A stretch of 64,000 nt of DNA, taken from NCBI GenBank assembly GCA_037200125.1, contig JBBCGS010000002.1, positions 186,001-250,000 of the forward strand, given 5' to 3'. The stretch comes from JADGHX01 sp037200125 (GTDB taxonomy: Bacteria; Pseudomonadota; Gammaproteobacteria; Steroidobacterales; Steroidobacteraceae). Position numbers and translations under genes: made by a program. Positions within the stretch are counted from its first letter, which is position 1; each line of letters begins with the position of its first letter. Under the pieces are notes generated by a model that was given only the letters and a program-made list of their open reading frames with translations, was not told the origin of the DNA and made no database searches. Below, piece by piece: positions 33,945 to 42,329 of the stretch.

Positions 33945-35330
33945 TCACTCACGTCGCAACTCGACACGCCGGTTGAGCGCGCGCCCTTCGGGCGTCGCAT
34001 TCGTCGCCTTGGGCGATGACTCGCCATATCCGCCCGTCGTGAGGCGGCCCGCGTCGATGCCGTAACGGCTGACGAGCGCGGCTTTGACCGCCGCCGCCCG
34101 ACGTTTGGAAAGATCGAGATTCGCCGCGTCGTTACCGACGCCATCGGTGTGCCCATCGATGCGCAGCTTCCACTTCGGATTCGCCTGCAGGATCGCGGCG
34201 ATCTCCTTCAGCACAGGCTCGGATTGCTTGCGGATGTCGGCCCGCGCGAACGAGAAGTAGACGCCGTATACCGTCGCCACTTCGTTGGCGGCGAGGGCCC
34301 GCGCGAGCGCGGTCTGCGCGGCCGGCTCCGGATACTCGATCTTGATGACGTTCGAGGACGCGCCCGGGCCTTTGAATCGCAGCACGATGGGATTGCGCGG
34401 GTCGTCCAGGAGATCGAACTCGTAGTCCTCTTCCTCGTCGTCCTGCGAAAGAACGCCTCGCGTACGAATGACGGGCAGCTGGGTAAGTCGCCCGTTGACG
34501 AGCACCGGCACAGACGTGGGCGCGCCGGCCACGCGCGCGATCGTTCCCGAGAGCTCATGCTTCACGATCGGCACGCCGAATAGCTGGCCTACATCGAGCA
34601 CGGTGAGCGCCGCCTTGCCGCTCTTGCGCAAATCCTCGATCACCGCGGCGGAGATGCCGGGCACGGTGCCGGGGAATACTTCCGGGTCACCACTGTGGAA
34701 GTAATTGCGCATCCTGCGCGACCCGGCCTGATCGGCGACTCGCACCATGCGTGAAACCTGCACATCGATGAGCCCCTTGCCATCATCCGCCGGAACTTGC
34801 GCGGCAGCGCTCATGCGATAACCCTTCGCGTCGATGGAGTCGATCACGCGAAGGGACTCGTAGTCTCCTTCCGGAGTCACCACCGCTCGCACGGTGCTGA
34901 GCCCAACGACGAACGGCACGGGTGCGGAGCGCGCGGAGGGTGAGGCCAGCGCGGCCGGTGCCGCCAGCACGGCCGGCGCCGCCAGCACGGCCGGCGCGGC
35001 AGCAACGGCATCGGCGCCGAGACAAAGCGTTTCGCGCAGAACCAGTGCCAGCACGACGCCCGCGAAAGCGAGCGCTGTCGAGCGCGTGGTGCGCATCTCA
35101 TCCGGGCGCTTCAGGCCCAGACGGTTCATGCCCAGACGGTTCGTGCCCAGACGGTTCACGCCCAGACGGTTCACGCCTAGACGCTTCAGACACAGACGCT
35201 TCAGACACAGACGCTTCAGACACAGACGCTCCAGGCACAGACACCTCATGCGCAGACGCCTCATGCGCAGACGCCTCATGCGCAGACGCCTCATGCGCAG
35301 ACGCCTCATGCGCAGACTCTTCACGCGCAT
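33945..35330 (-). CDS. OmpA-family peptidoglycan-binding protein with repeat-coded N-terminus
   Basis: The C-terminal OmpA/MotB domain is clear: YGVYFSFARADIRKQSEPVL, LRIDGHTDGVGNDAANLDLS, RRAAAVKAALVSRYGIDAGR and RALNRRVELRRE. It should anchor the protein to peptidoglycan. The middle domain is unassigned. The start chosen is ATG 35330, which overlaps the stop of the upstream lipoprotein gene (TGATG). This adds about 78 residues of basic pentapeptide repeats (RMRRL, CLKRL, GVNRL) before a normal signal peptide (TALAFAGVVLALVL). A start at ATG 35096 would remove them but has only a weak ribosome-binding site. Confidence 0.8.
   Translation of the reverse strand: MRVKSLRMRRLRMRRLRMRRLRMRRLRMRCLCLERLCLKRLCLKRLCLKRLGVNRLGVNRLGTNRLGMNRLGLKRPDEMRTTRSTALAFAGVVLALVLRETLCLGADAVAAAPAVLAAPAVLAAPAALASPSARSAPVPFVVGLSTVRAVVTPEGDYESLRVIDSIDAKGYRMSAAAQVPADDGKGLIDVQVSRMVRVADQAGSRRMRNYFHSGDPEVFPGTVPGISAAVIEDLRKSGKAALTVLDVGQLFGVPIVKHELSGTIARVAGAPTSVPVLVNGRLTQLPVIRTRGVLSQDDEEEDYEFDLLDDPRNPIVLRFKGPGASSNVIKIEYPEPAAQTALARALAANEVATVYGVYFSFARADIRKQSEPVLKEIAAILQANPKWKLRIDGHTDGVGNDAANLDLSKRRAAAVKAALVSRYGIDAGRLTTGGYGESSPKATNATPEGRALNRRVELRRE
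35103..35312. repeat. 15-bp tandem repeat, 14 degenerate units
   Basis: Minus-strand units encode the pentads RMRRL x4, RMRCL, CLERL, CLKRL x3, GVNRL x2, GTNRL, GMNRL and GLKRP. The most recent, near-identical copies are at the 35250-35312 end. Confidence 0.9.
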
Positions 35331-35839
35331 CACATTCTTGCCTTGACGGTGTCGTAGATCCTTCGGGCCTTGCCCGGCAGGTCATCGACACCGGAGAACA
35401 CGAGCGTGATCAGATCCTCACCGCTGCGAATCATGAGCGTGGTGCCGATGGAGACCGCCTGGTCGCCGACACCCTCGTAGGGATCGGCGATGCCCGGCTC
35501 CCGCTTGTTCATCATGCCTGCGGCGACCATGGCGTCCTGCCCGGAGCCCCATTCGACGCTGAGCTGCGCATAAGGGCTCACGCCTTCCGCAGCGGTGTAG
35601 ACACACTCGGTTTTGCCGTTCGAGTGATCATTGTTCTTGGGTACGACCTTCCCGCCGAGGATGGCCGACATCTCGGCACCGGTGACCAGATCGCAAGCCG
35701 TGGCACGCGGCTTCGAAGGCGGCGAGGCGCTCGCTTCCACATCGGGTTTAGCGTCCGCAGGCGGTGGGGGCTCGGAAGAACCGCAGGCGCTCAGCACGCT
35801 CAGGGTGATGGCGGCCAGGGGCAGATAGTGCGCTCGCAT
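35330..35839 (-). CDS. Lipoprotein of unknown function
   Basis: 169 residues with a type II signal peptide and lipobox LSVLSAC followed by a Pro/Ala-rich linker. The globular part (ACDLVTGAEMSAILGGKVVP, TECVYTAAEGVSPYAQLSVE, VGDQAVSIGTTLMIRSGEDL) resembles periplasmic DUF3558-like lipoproteins in layout, with two Cys that could pair. It is the first gene of a four-gene minus-strand operon ending at 32136. Confidence 0.75.
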   Translation of the reverse strand: MRAHYLPLAAITLSVLSACGSSEPPPPADAKPDVEASASPPSKPRATACDLVTGAEMSAILGGKVVPKNNDHSNGKTECVYTAAEGVSPYAQLSVEWGSGQDAMVAAGMMNKREPGIADPYEGVGDQAVSIGTTLMIRSGEDLITLVFSGVDDLPGKARRIYDTVKARM

Positions 35840-36033
35840 GACAATGTGCTCCGAAATCCAGTGGCTTCCGAGGGAGTAACCACAAACCCCGGCGGATCCG
35901 GCCATCGCTCCTGCGAACACCGGCGCACGCATCACGCGAGACGGCCCGGATGTCCGGTTCCGACGCGCTTCGCGGTTAGTGTTCGTGTGACCCACACTGG
36001 CGTGATTCGGACAGGCCGAGGAATAGACCCAGG

Positions 36034-37479
36034 ATGACAGCGCTCCCGCAAGCAACGACCGATCCGGCCCTCACGCCCCTGTCTGCCGCGGAACGCGAGT
36101 CCTTCTTCGCCGCCATCGCGAGGCATCAACGCGGTTCTCTGCGGGTCAGCCTCGCGAGCCACCTGTGCGCCGCAAGCCTTGCGCTGGTGGTCGCGCTCCT
36201 GATGTCGCCGCTGTTCTACGGAATCATCGGACTTGCACTGGACCTCGCCAATCTCTTCGTGCGCACCCCCGACCTCATCAAGACCATCACGGACACGATC
36301 GGCGAGGTAATCGACCATCCCGAGCGCGTCACGCTCGCGCGCGGGCTCTATCTCGGAGCCATCGGCGCGATACCCGGGCTTGCGCTGATGGCGCTCGCCA
36401 CACGAACGCTGGGCCGGGTGATGCGGGAAGCGATGACGCGCGAGGCAAGCGACTTCCATGCGCGCGAGCCAGACCAAAGCCAGCTCGCCGAGCAACGCTT
36501 TGCAAACGTCGTGCAGGAGATGGCGCTCGCGGCCGCGTTGGTGGCACCTCGCGTGCTCGTTACGGATAGCGAGGCCGTGAATGCCGCTGCGTTCGGCCCC
36601 AGCAACGGTAAGGCTACGATCGTGGTCACCACCGGCCTGCTGGCGAGCGTGAACCGCGCCGAGTTGCAGGCGATCGCCGCGCACGTGGTCGGCGCGATCG
36701 CGGACGGCGACATGGAAATCGGAACGCGCGTCGCGACCGTGCTGGGACTGTTCGGCCTCACCGCACGGCTGAGCGGTTCATTCGCGGATCGGGACGCGGC
36801 GAAACGCTTCACCCGTTTGCTGCGAGCCTCGACGCGCCCCGGCGCGAGCACAGCGGATGGCGAGCTCGCGCTGGCGCTGACCAACCCGTTCGCCGATGCG
36901 CAGTCCAAAGCCCGAACGCCGGCCGACGAGCCGGGCAAAGTCCCCTGGCGCACGATTGCCTGGATGCCCCTCGTGGGCCCGCTCGTCATCAGCGGCTTTT
37001 TCGGCGGCATGATCAGCACGTTCGTGCTCGGGCCATTACTTTCGCTGACCTGGCGCCAGCGCAAATACCTGGCGGACGCCACCGCTGTGCGGCTCACGCG
37101 CGACCCGGACGCGTTGGCGAGCGCGCTGGAAAAAATGCGCGGCGCAGCCGTCAGCGGCGCATTCAACGCATGGACTTCACATATGTGCGTCGTTCCCGAC
37201 ACTGCCATACGCTCTCGCAGCCTGTTCAGCGGCTCGAGCGTCGCAATGTCGCCTTCGCTGGAACGCCGTCTACGGGCATTGGGCCGCATGGGTGCGCAAA
37301 CTTCGCACCCGTCGCGGCGTCATCTGCCGCTTTTGGCGTGGTGTGTGCTCGTACCCGTGGGCGCGTTGGTCGTGGGGCTCATGAGTCTCGTGTTGTTGCT
37401 GCTGGTTTATGTATCGGTGGCGTTGTCCGGGATGTTTACGTGGCTGCCCGTAGTTGTCCTGCACGCGATACTTCGATAA
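36034..37479 (+). CDS. M48-like membrane protein with destroyed zinc motif
   Basis: 481 residues, membrane helices near residues 45-75, 105-125, 310-335 and 425-465. The layout (two N-terminal helices, a cytoplasmic core with PRVLVTDSEAVNAAAFGPSN and TIVVTTGLLASVNRAELQAI, then RQRKYLADATAVRLTRDPDA) is that of HtpX/M48 peptidases. Where HExxH should be, the sequence is HVVGA (AAHVVGAIADGD). The catalytic Glu and second His are gone, so it should not be a peptidase. The frame is intact, so it may act as a pseudoenzyme or scaffold. It is divergent from the lipoprotein operon. Confidence 0.8.
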   Translation: MTALPQATTDPALTPLSAAERESFFAAIARHQRGSLRVSLASHLCAASLALVVALLMSPLFYGIIGLALDLANLFVRTPDLIKTITDTIGEVIDHPERVTLARGLYLGAIGAIPGLALMALATRTLGRVMREAMTREASDFHAREPDQSQLAEQRFANVVQEMALAAALVAPRVLVTDSEAVNAAAFGPSNGKATIVVTTGLLASVNRAELQAIAAHVVGAIADGDMEIGTRVATVLGLFGLTARLSGSFADRDAAKRFTRLLRASTRPGASTADGELALALTNPFADAQSKARTPADEPGKVPWRTIAWMPLVGPLVISGFFGGMISTFVLGPLLSLTWRQRKYLADATAVRLTRDPDALASALEKMRGAAVSGAFNAWTSHMCVVPDTAIRSRSLFSGSSVAMSPSLERRLRALGRMGAQTSHPSRRHLPLLAWCVLVPVGALVVGLMSLVLLLLVYVSVALSGMFTWLPVVVLHAILR

Positions 37480-37550
37480 CGGCCACTGGCCAGCCGTGAA
37501 CAGCAAACAGACCGAAGTCCGGCCATTGGAAATGCCGTTAGAATGGCGGC

Positions 37551-38150
37551 ATGAACGATGGTCAGGAAGAACGGCCTGCGGGCACGTCGCAAGACGCGGC
37601 AGGCGGCACCACCCCCGCGGTTCGCGCGCTGGCGGACGAGCTGGTTCCCCTCTTCTACAACGACCTTCGCCGCCTCGCCCGGCGGGTGCGTGGCAGGTCC
37701 GGCGGCGGAGCCACGATGCAGACCACCGCGCTCGTGAACGAGACCTACTTCAAGCTACGCAGCGCGAGAGGATGGAACGACGACTCGCATTTTCTGAGCG
37801 CCGCGGCGCTTGCCATGCGGCACGTGCTGGTGAATTACGCGAAGGCACGACACACGGCCAAGCGTGGTGCCGGCGCGGAGCACCTGCCGCTCACCGCCGC
37901 GGACCATGTGTCGACGAGCGAGGACGAAACGCTCCTCAACCTGAACGAAGCGCTCGAGCGCCTCGCCCAACACGCGCCTCGATTGTCGCAGGTCGTGGAG
38001 TGCCGATATTTCGGCGGCTACGACGAGGCCGCCACCGCGCGAGCCCTGAAGCTCTCGGAGCGCACGGTGCGCCGGGACTGGACGCTCGCCCGCGCCTGGC
38101 TTCACCGCGAGCTGCGACTCGAACGCGACGCGGATGCCTTGCCGGAGTGA
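37551..38150 (+). CDS. ECF-type RNA polymerase sigma factor
   Basis: 199 residues. Region 2 shows PLFYNDLRRLARRVRGR, TTALVNETYFKLRSARGW and MRHVLVNYAKARHTAKRG; region 4 shows RLSQVVECRYFGGYDEAATA and LKLSERTVRRDWTLARAWLH. This is the sigma class usually paired with Ser/Thr kinases rather than anti-sigma factors. Its stop overlaps the kinase gene that follows, supporting a signalling pair. The target promoters are unknown. Confidence 0.93.
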   Translation: MNDGQEERPAGTSQDAAGGTTPAVRALADELVPLFYNDLRRLARRVRGRSGGGATMQTTALVNETYFKLRSARGWNDDSHFLSAAALAMRHVLVNYAKARHTAKRGAGAEHLPLTAADHVSTSEDETLLNLNEALERLAQHAPRLSQVVECRYFGGYDEAATARALKLSERTVRRDWTLARAWLHRELRLERDADALPE

Positions 38151-40833
38151 GGACTTGATACAGCCGCAACGCTGGGACGAGCTCGGGGACCTGTTTTCGC
38201 AGCTGCTGGCGATGGCTCCCGAACAGCGTGCGTCATTCATGCAGTCCGCTTGCGGCGACGATCACGAGTTGCGCGCTGAGCTCGTTTCGCTGTTGAGCGC
38301 GCATGACGCTCAGGGGCCGCTCGACGCCGCACCGGAAATTCTCGCCCCGGATGCCGAACCGCCCGAGCCCGCCGAATTGCCCGGTTCGCAGGTCGGCCCG
38401 TACCGGTTGCTCAGACGCCTCGGCGAAGGAGGCATGGGCAGCGTGTGGCTCGCCGAGCGCAGCGACGGGTCGGTGAAACGTTCGATCGCCTTGAAGCGCC
38501 CTCATGTGCGTTGGGTCGGCGGGTTCGCGGAACGGGCGTTGCAAGAGCGTGACATCCTGGCCGGCCTCGAACACCCGAACATCGCCCGCCTCTACGACGC
38601 CGGCGTAACGGAAACCGGCGAGCCGTATCTCGCGCTCGAGTTCATCGACGGTGTGCCGCTCACACAATTTTGCGACGCTCGCGGATTGTCGGTCGACGAG
38701 CGACTCGAGCTTCTGCTGCAGGTTCTCGAAGCCGTGCAGTACGCCCATTCGCGTCTCGTCATCCACGGCGACATCAAACCCCTGAACATCCTGGTGAGCG
38801 CGCAAGGTCGCGTGCACTTGCTGGATTTCGGGATCGCGAAGCTCCTGAATCGCGACGTGGGCGAGTCGCCGCTCGAATCCGCGGCGCCGTTCACTCCCGA
38901 CTATGCAAGCATCGAACAGGTCGACGGGGCGCCGATCGGAACAGCGAGCGACATCTACAGCCTGGGCGTCGTGAGCTACGAGATCCTGACCGGCGCGCGC
39001 CCCTATCGGTTGCGCCAGCGCAGTGCCGCCGCGCTCGCCATCGAGCTCGAGAAGACCGTGGTGCAGCCGGCGAGCGCGTCGGTTGCGAGCCCATCACTGA
39101 AACGGAAGCTGAAGGGCGATCTCGACGCGATCCTGAACAAGGCCCTGCAGCGGGATCCGGCGCGACGCTACGCCACGGTCGACGCCTTCGCCGGGGATAT
39201 CAGGAGACATCTGGCATCCCAGCCCGTGCTGGCGAGGCCCGATCGCGTCGCCTATCGCCTCGGCAGATTCATTGCGCGCAATCGATGGCAGGCGGCTTCG
39301 ATCGCGGTCGCCGTCGCCGCGCTCGTCACCGGCGCGGCCATGGCTTTCTGGCAAGCGCATGAAGCACGGCTCGAAGCGGCTCGCGCCGAGCAGGTGAAGA
39401 GCTTCGCGCTCTCGATGCTCGAAAGCGCCGACACGGACTCCGGTTCCGGAGCAAACACCACGGCGGTGGAGTTGCTGCAGACAGCCCGTTTGCGGGTGGA
39501 GAACGAGCTCGCCGGCCGGCCCGGCATCGCGGCGGAGCTCATGGGCGCCATCGGCTACGGCCTGCTGGGGCAGGATCGCCCGGAGGATGCGGCGGCCGTA
39601 CTGAAAAAGGCGATCGCCCTCTCGACGCAAGCCAACGGACCCGACGACATTCAAACCGTGTCCGCACGCATCATGTACGGCGAAGCCTTGTATAGCCTGG
39701 GTGAGAGCAAGGAGGCCATCGCCCTGCTCCGCCCGGCCGCGCAGCGTGCCCATCTGCTGCACGATGCGCATTGGGAAGTGGATGCCCTGCGCTGGCTGAG
39801 CTCCGCGCTCATCGACACCGGGGACGTGAAGGCGGGTGTTGCCTCGGCGCGCGCGGCCGTCGCGGCGCTGCCGAATCCATTGCCGGCGGGGCGACGCGCT
39901 TACCAGGACGCGATCCAGGCGCATCTTGGCCTCGCCAACGCATTGAGCAGCGTGGGGCTTGCCGGCGTGGCCGACGAGGCGCGCGCGGCACTCGCCGTGA
40001 TGGCTGAGATCGAAGGGTGGCGCAATACTTCTCATTGGTGGGCTGCGCACGCTTTCCTCGGTCGCGGCCTCGTCAAGGAAGGCCAGGTCGCCGCTGGCCT
40101 GCGCGAATTGCAGGCGGCCTATGAAGGCAGCAAGGCACTCCTCGGTCCGGACCATGAGGAAACCGAGATCTATGCGAGCTACTGGGGTGGCGCGCTGCTG
40201 GATGCCGGAGAAGTGCAGCTAGCGACCGCGGCCTACCAGATCGCACTCGATGCCGTCCTGCGACGTGAGTCCGGGCGCGGATCGAGTGCGGTTGCGTACG
40301 AGCACTACGGGCTCGGATCCGCACTCGGGGCGGCGGGCGAATCAAAGCTCGCGCTGTCGCACTTCGATGCAGCCGCGCAGCTGTTCGCAGCCGCTGGTGG
40401 CGCGGACAGCCCGCTCGTCGCGCGCACGCGATCAGCGCGCGCGGTAACACTCGTGCGACTGGGTCGGCTCGATGAGGCCGATGCCGAAATGGTCGCGCTC
40501 GCGAAAGCCTCGCTGAGCGAAGAGGAGAAAGCGCAGTTCAAAACGCGCCTCGCTCTGCTGCGCAGTCGACAGCTACGGCATGACGAAGCGGTCGTCCTCG
40601 CGCAAACGGCGGGCGCGGAGCTGCCCGCCCTGTCGTCGAAATCGCGGCAGGCACAGGCGTTGTCGATCATCGGGCGCGTGATGCTCGCGGCGAATCGGCC
40701 GCAAGAGGCGGCCACCGCGCTCGAACGTTCCGTTGCGCTGTTCCGCGAGGCACAGGTCAAAGTCTCGCCCGATCGCCTCGAAGCCGAGGCGGCCCTGGCC
40801 GATGCCCAACGAGCCACGGTGTCGAACCGCTGA
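38134..40833 (+). CDS. Membrane Ser/Thr protein kinase with C-terminal TPR-like repeats
   Basis: 899 residues. The kinase domain (about 90-345) has the glycine loop LRRLGEGGMGSVWLAE, lysine strand RSIALKRP, catalytic loop VIHGDIKPLNILV (His-Gly-Asp instead of His-Arg-Asp), LLDFGIAKL and SDIYSLGVVSYEILTG. One membrane helix follows (AASIAVAVAALVTGAAMAFW), then helical TPR-like repeats, presumably periplasmic. The lost catalytic-loop Arg suggests activation-loop-independent activity. ATG 38134 overlaps the sigma gene; TTG 38155 with GGAG upstream is an alternative. The sigma-kinase pairing implies kinase control of the sigma factor or its regulon. Confidence 0.92.
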   Translation: MPCRSEDLIQPQRWDELGDLFSQLLAMAPEQRASFMQSACGDDHELRAELVSLLSAHDAQGPLDAAPEILAPDAEPPEPAELPGSQVGPYRLLRRLGEGGMGSVWLAERSDGSVKRSIALKRPHVRWVGGFAERALQERDILAGLEHPNIARLYDAGVTETGEPYLALEFIDGVPLTQFCDARGLSVDERLELLLQVLEAVQYAHSRLVIHGDIKPLNILVSAQGRVHLLDFGIAKLLNRDVGESPLESAAPFTPDYASIEQVDGAPIGTASDIYSLGVVSYEILTGARPYRLRQRSAAALAIELEKTVVQPASASVASPSLKRKLKGDLDAILNKALQRDPARRYATVDAFAGDIRRHLASQPVLARPDRVAYRLGRFIARNRWQAASIAVAVAALVTGAAMAFWQAHEARLEAARAEQVKSFALSMLESADTDSGSGANTTAVELLQTARLRVENELAGRPGIAAELMGAIGYGLLGQDRPEDAAAVLKKAIALSTQANGPDDIQTVSARIMYGEALYSLGESKEAIALLRPAAQRAHLLHDAHWEVDALRWLSSALIDTGDVKAGVASARAAVAALPNPLPAGRRAYQDAIQAHLGLANALSSVGLAGVADEARAALAVMAEIEGWRNTSHWWAAHAFLGRGLVKEGQVAAGLRELQAAYEGSKALLGPDHEETEIYASYWGGALLDAGEVQLATAAYQIALDAVLRRESGRGSSAVAYEHYGLGSALGAAGESKLALSHFDAAAQLFAAAGGADSPLVARTRSARAVTLVRLGRLDEADAEMVALAKASLSEEEKAQFKTRLALLRSRQLRHDEAVVLAQTAGAELPALSSKSRQAQALSIIGRVMLAANRPQEAATALERSVALFREAQVKVSPDRLEAEAALADAQRATVSNR

Positions 40834-40874
40834 GCGAGGCCGCCGCGTCAGACGCAGGCGGCAGGCCGCCGCGG

Positions 40875-41007
40875 CAAGCAGCAAGCAGCAAGCAGCAAGC
40901 AGCAAGCAGCAAGCAGCAAGCAGCAAGCAGCAAGCAGCAAGCAGCAAGCAGCAAGCAGTAAGCAGTAAGCAGTAAGCAGTAAGCAGTAAGCAGTAAGCAG
41001 TAAGCGG
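40875..41007. repeat. Heptanucleotide tandem repeat, 18 units plus a partial variant
   Basis: CAAGCAG x12 (40875-40958) then TAAGCAG x6 (40959-41000) and TAAGCGG. It lies 63-195 bases before the start at 41070 and after the kinase stop. Because the unit is 7 bp, it cannot code in a stable frame. It may alter promoter spacing. Confidence 0.95.
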
Positions 41008-41069
41008 ATGGCCGGTTTCCTCGTCGGTTGCTGTTTCTCCTTTCGATAACAGCGACCACGGGCATTTCC

Positions 41070-42245
41070 ATGACTTTCAGAAAAGCTTCCACGGCGGCAC
41101 AGGCGTTCCGCGCAGCAGCCTGCATCGTGCTCTTCCTGATTGCGAGCCGGAGCGCCAGCGCACAAGTGGCCGATCCCCTCATACCGATCCGGATCCAGCA
41201 GCTGGAGATCAAGGTGCAGCTCTTGCAGAGCGCGGATGAGAGAGCACAGCCGGAGCTCATGAGCCTGAGGGCGGACCTGACGAAAACGCAGGTCGACGTG
41301 AACGTGCTGAAAGGCAACGTCCTGGTTCTGGAAGGCATGGTGAACCAACTGCTCGTCGCGGTTGAGGAATTGAAAAAACGCGACCCCGCGAAACCCGCCG
41401 AGCCCGGCAAAACGCCGACGCCGACACCGACGCCCAACAAACCCACCGACGGCCCACCGCTCACGCTGCGCGCTCCGTTCATCGTAAAGGACAACGCCGG
41501 CCAGATAATCTTCAAAGTCGAGGTCGCCGCGGATCGCAACCTGCCGCGCGCCGTCATCGGCAATCCAGCGGGGGCTCACGTCGAAATGGGGCCGGCTGCG
41601 GGTGGCGCTTCGATGGTGGGCCTGTTCGACAACTCCGGCAAAATGCTTTCGACGATCGTGGCGGACCCGAAAGCCAGCTACGTGCGCGTTCAGGACGGCA
41701 CGCAATCGGCGGGCTTTGGCCGTATCGAGAAAGACGGAACCGGATTCTTCCTGCGCACCGGCGACAAGGAGTACGCGGAAATTGCAGCGGACAAGGCCGG
41801 TGCCGGAATCCTCAGGATCTTTGGCCAGGGTGGCAAGCCGGTGGGCGGGATGTTCGCAGACAGCGAGGGTGGACGGCTTGCGCTGAGCGGCACCGCCGGC
41901 GGAAAAACCGTAGTCAGTCTCGCGGCGGAGGCCACGGGCGGAAAGGTGCGCATCTATCCGGCCGGCGGAGGCCCCACTCGTGCGGAGCTGATTGCGGATG
42001 GCGCCACCGGCGCGCTGAACATCTTCAACACCGAAGGCACCACGTCGGTCATGCTGGCAACCGGCACGACCAAAGCCGGGCGAATGGAGCTCAGCAATGC
42101 AAGCGGCAACATCGTGGTACAGGCGGGCGTGACCAACAACGGTCGCGGCATGGTGAGCACCGGCCCGTATGACGCGGGTGTGGCAGGCGTCGTGGGTGGG
42201 ATGAAGGCTGCCTCATCGCTTCTCGGCAGCCTCAGTAGCAAGTAG
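41070..42245 (+). CDS. Exported protein with coiled coil and repetitive beta domain
   Basis: 391 residues; function unknown. A signal peptide (AACIVLFLIASRSASA) is followed by a coiled-coil stretch (QLEIKVQLLQSADERAQPEL, DVNVLKGNVLVLEGMVNQLL), a Pro/Thr linker (GKTPTPTPTPNKP) and a long Gly-rich domain of short repeating strands (GAGILRIFGQGGKPVGGMFA, GGKVRIYPAGGGPTRAELIA, GALNIFNTEGTTSVMLATGT). This resembles beta-helical or tail-fibre-like surface proteins. The start is ATG 41070, downstream of a heptamer repeat. Confidence 0.65.
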   Translation: MTFRKASTAAQAFRAAACIVLFLIASRSASAQVADPLIPIRIQQLEIKVQLLQSADERAQPELMSLRADLTKTQVDVNVLKGNVLVLEGMVNQLLVAVEELKKRDPAKPAEPGKTPTPTPTPNKPTDGPPLTLRAPFIVKDNAGQIIFKVEVAADRNLPRAVIGNPAGAHVEMGPAAGGASMVGLFDNSGKMLSTIVADPKASYVRVQDGTQSAGFGRIEKDGTGFFLRTGDKEYAEIAADKAGAGILRIFGQGGKPVGGMFADSEGGRLALSGTAGGKTVVSLAAEATGGKVRIYPAGGGPTRAELIADGATGALNIFNTEGTTSVMLATGTTKAGRMELSNASGNIVVQAGVTNNGRGMVSTGPYDAGVAGVVGGMKAASSLLGSLSSK

Positions 42246-42300
42246 GTGCGTCACCAGTCCCTGCGGTTAGCGGTTAGCGCGATACGAGATTCTCGCGAGC

Positions 42301-42322
42301 GGCGATGCGCGGGCGGATCGCC
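42301..42322. terminator. Hairpin between convergent genes
   Basis: GGCGAT and ATCGCC form a 6-bp stem with a 10-base GC-rich loop in the 84-base gap between convergent stops at 42245 and 42330. There is no T-tract, so this is a weak call. Confidence 0.3.
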
Positions 42323-42329
42323 CGGTCGA

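Noticed and set aside
34922..36037. Plus-strand frame with DTDAS/CADAS repeats
   Set aside because: This is the 15-bp repeat read on the opposite strand; the minus-strand OmpA-like and lipoprotein genes explain the region.
40875..41007. Possible CRISPR-like array
   Set aside because: Units are contiguous heptamers without spacers, so it is a simple tandem repeat.
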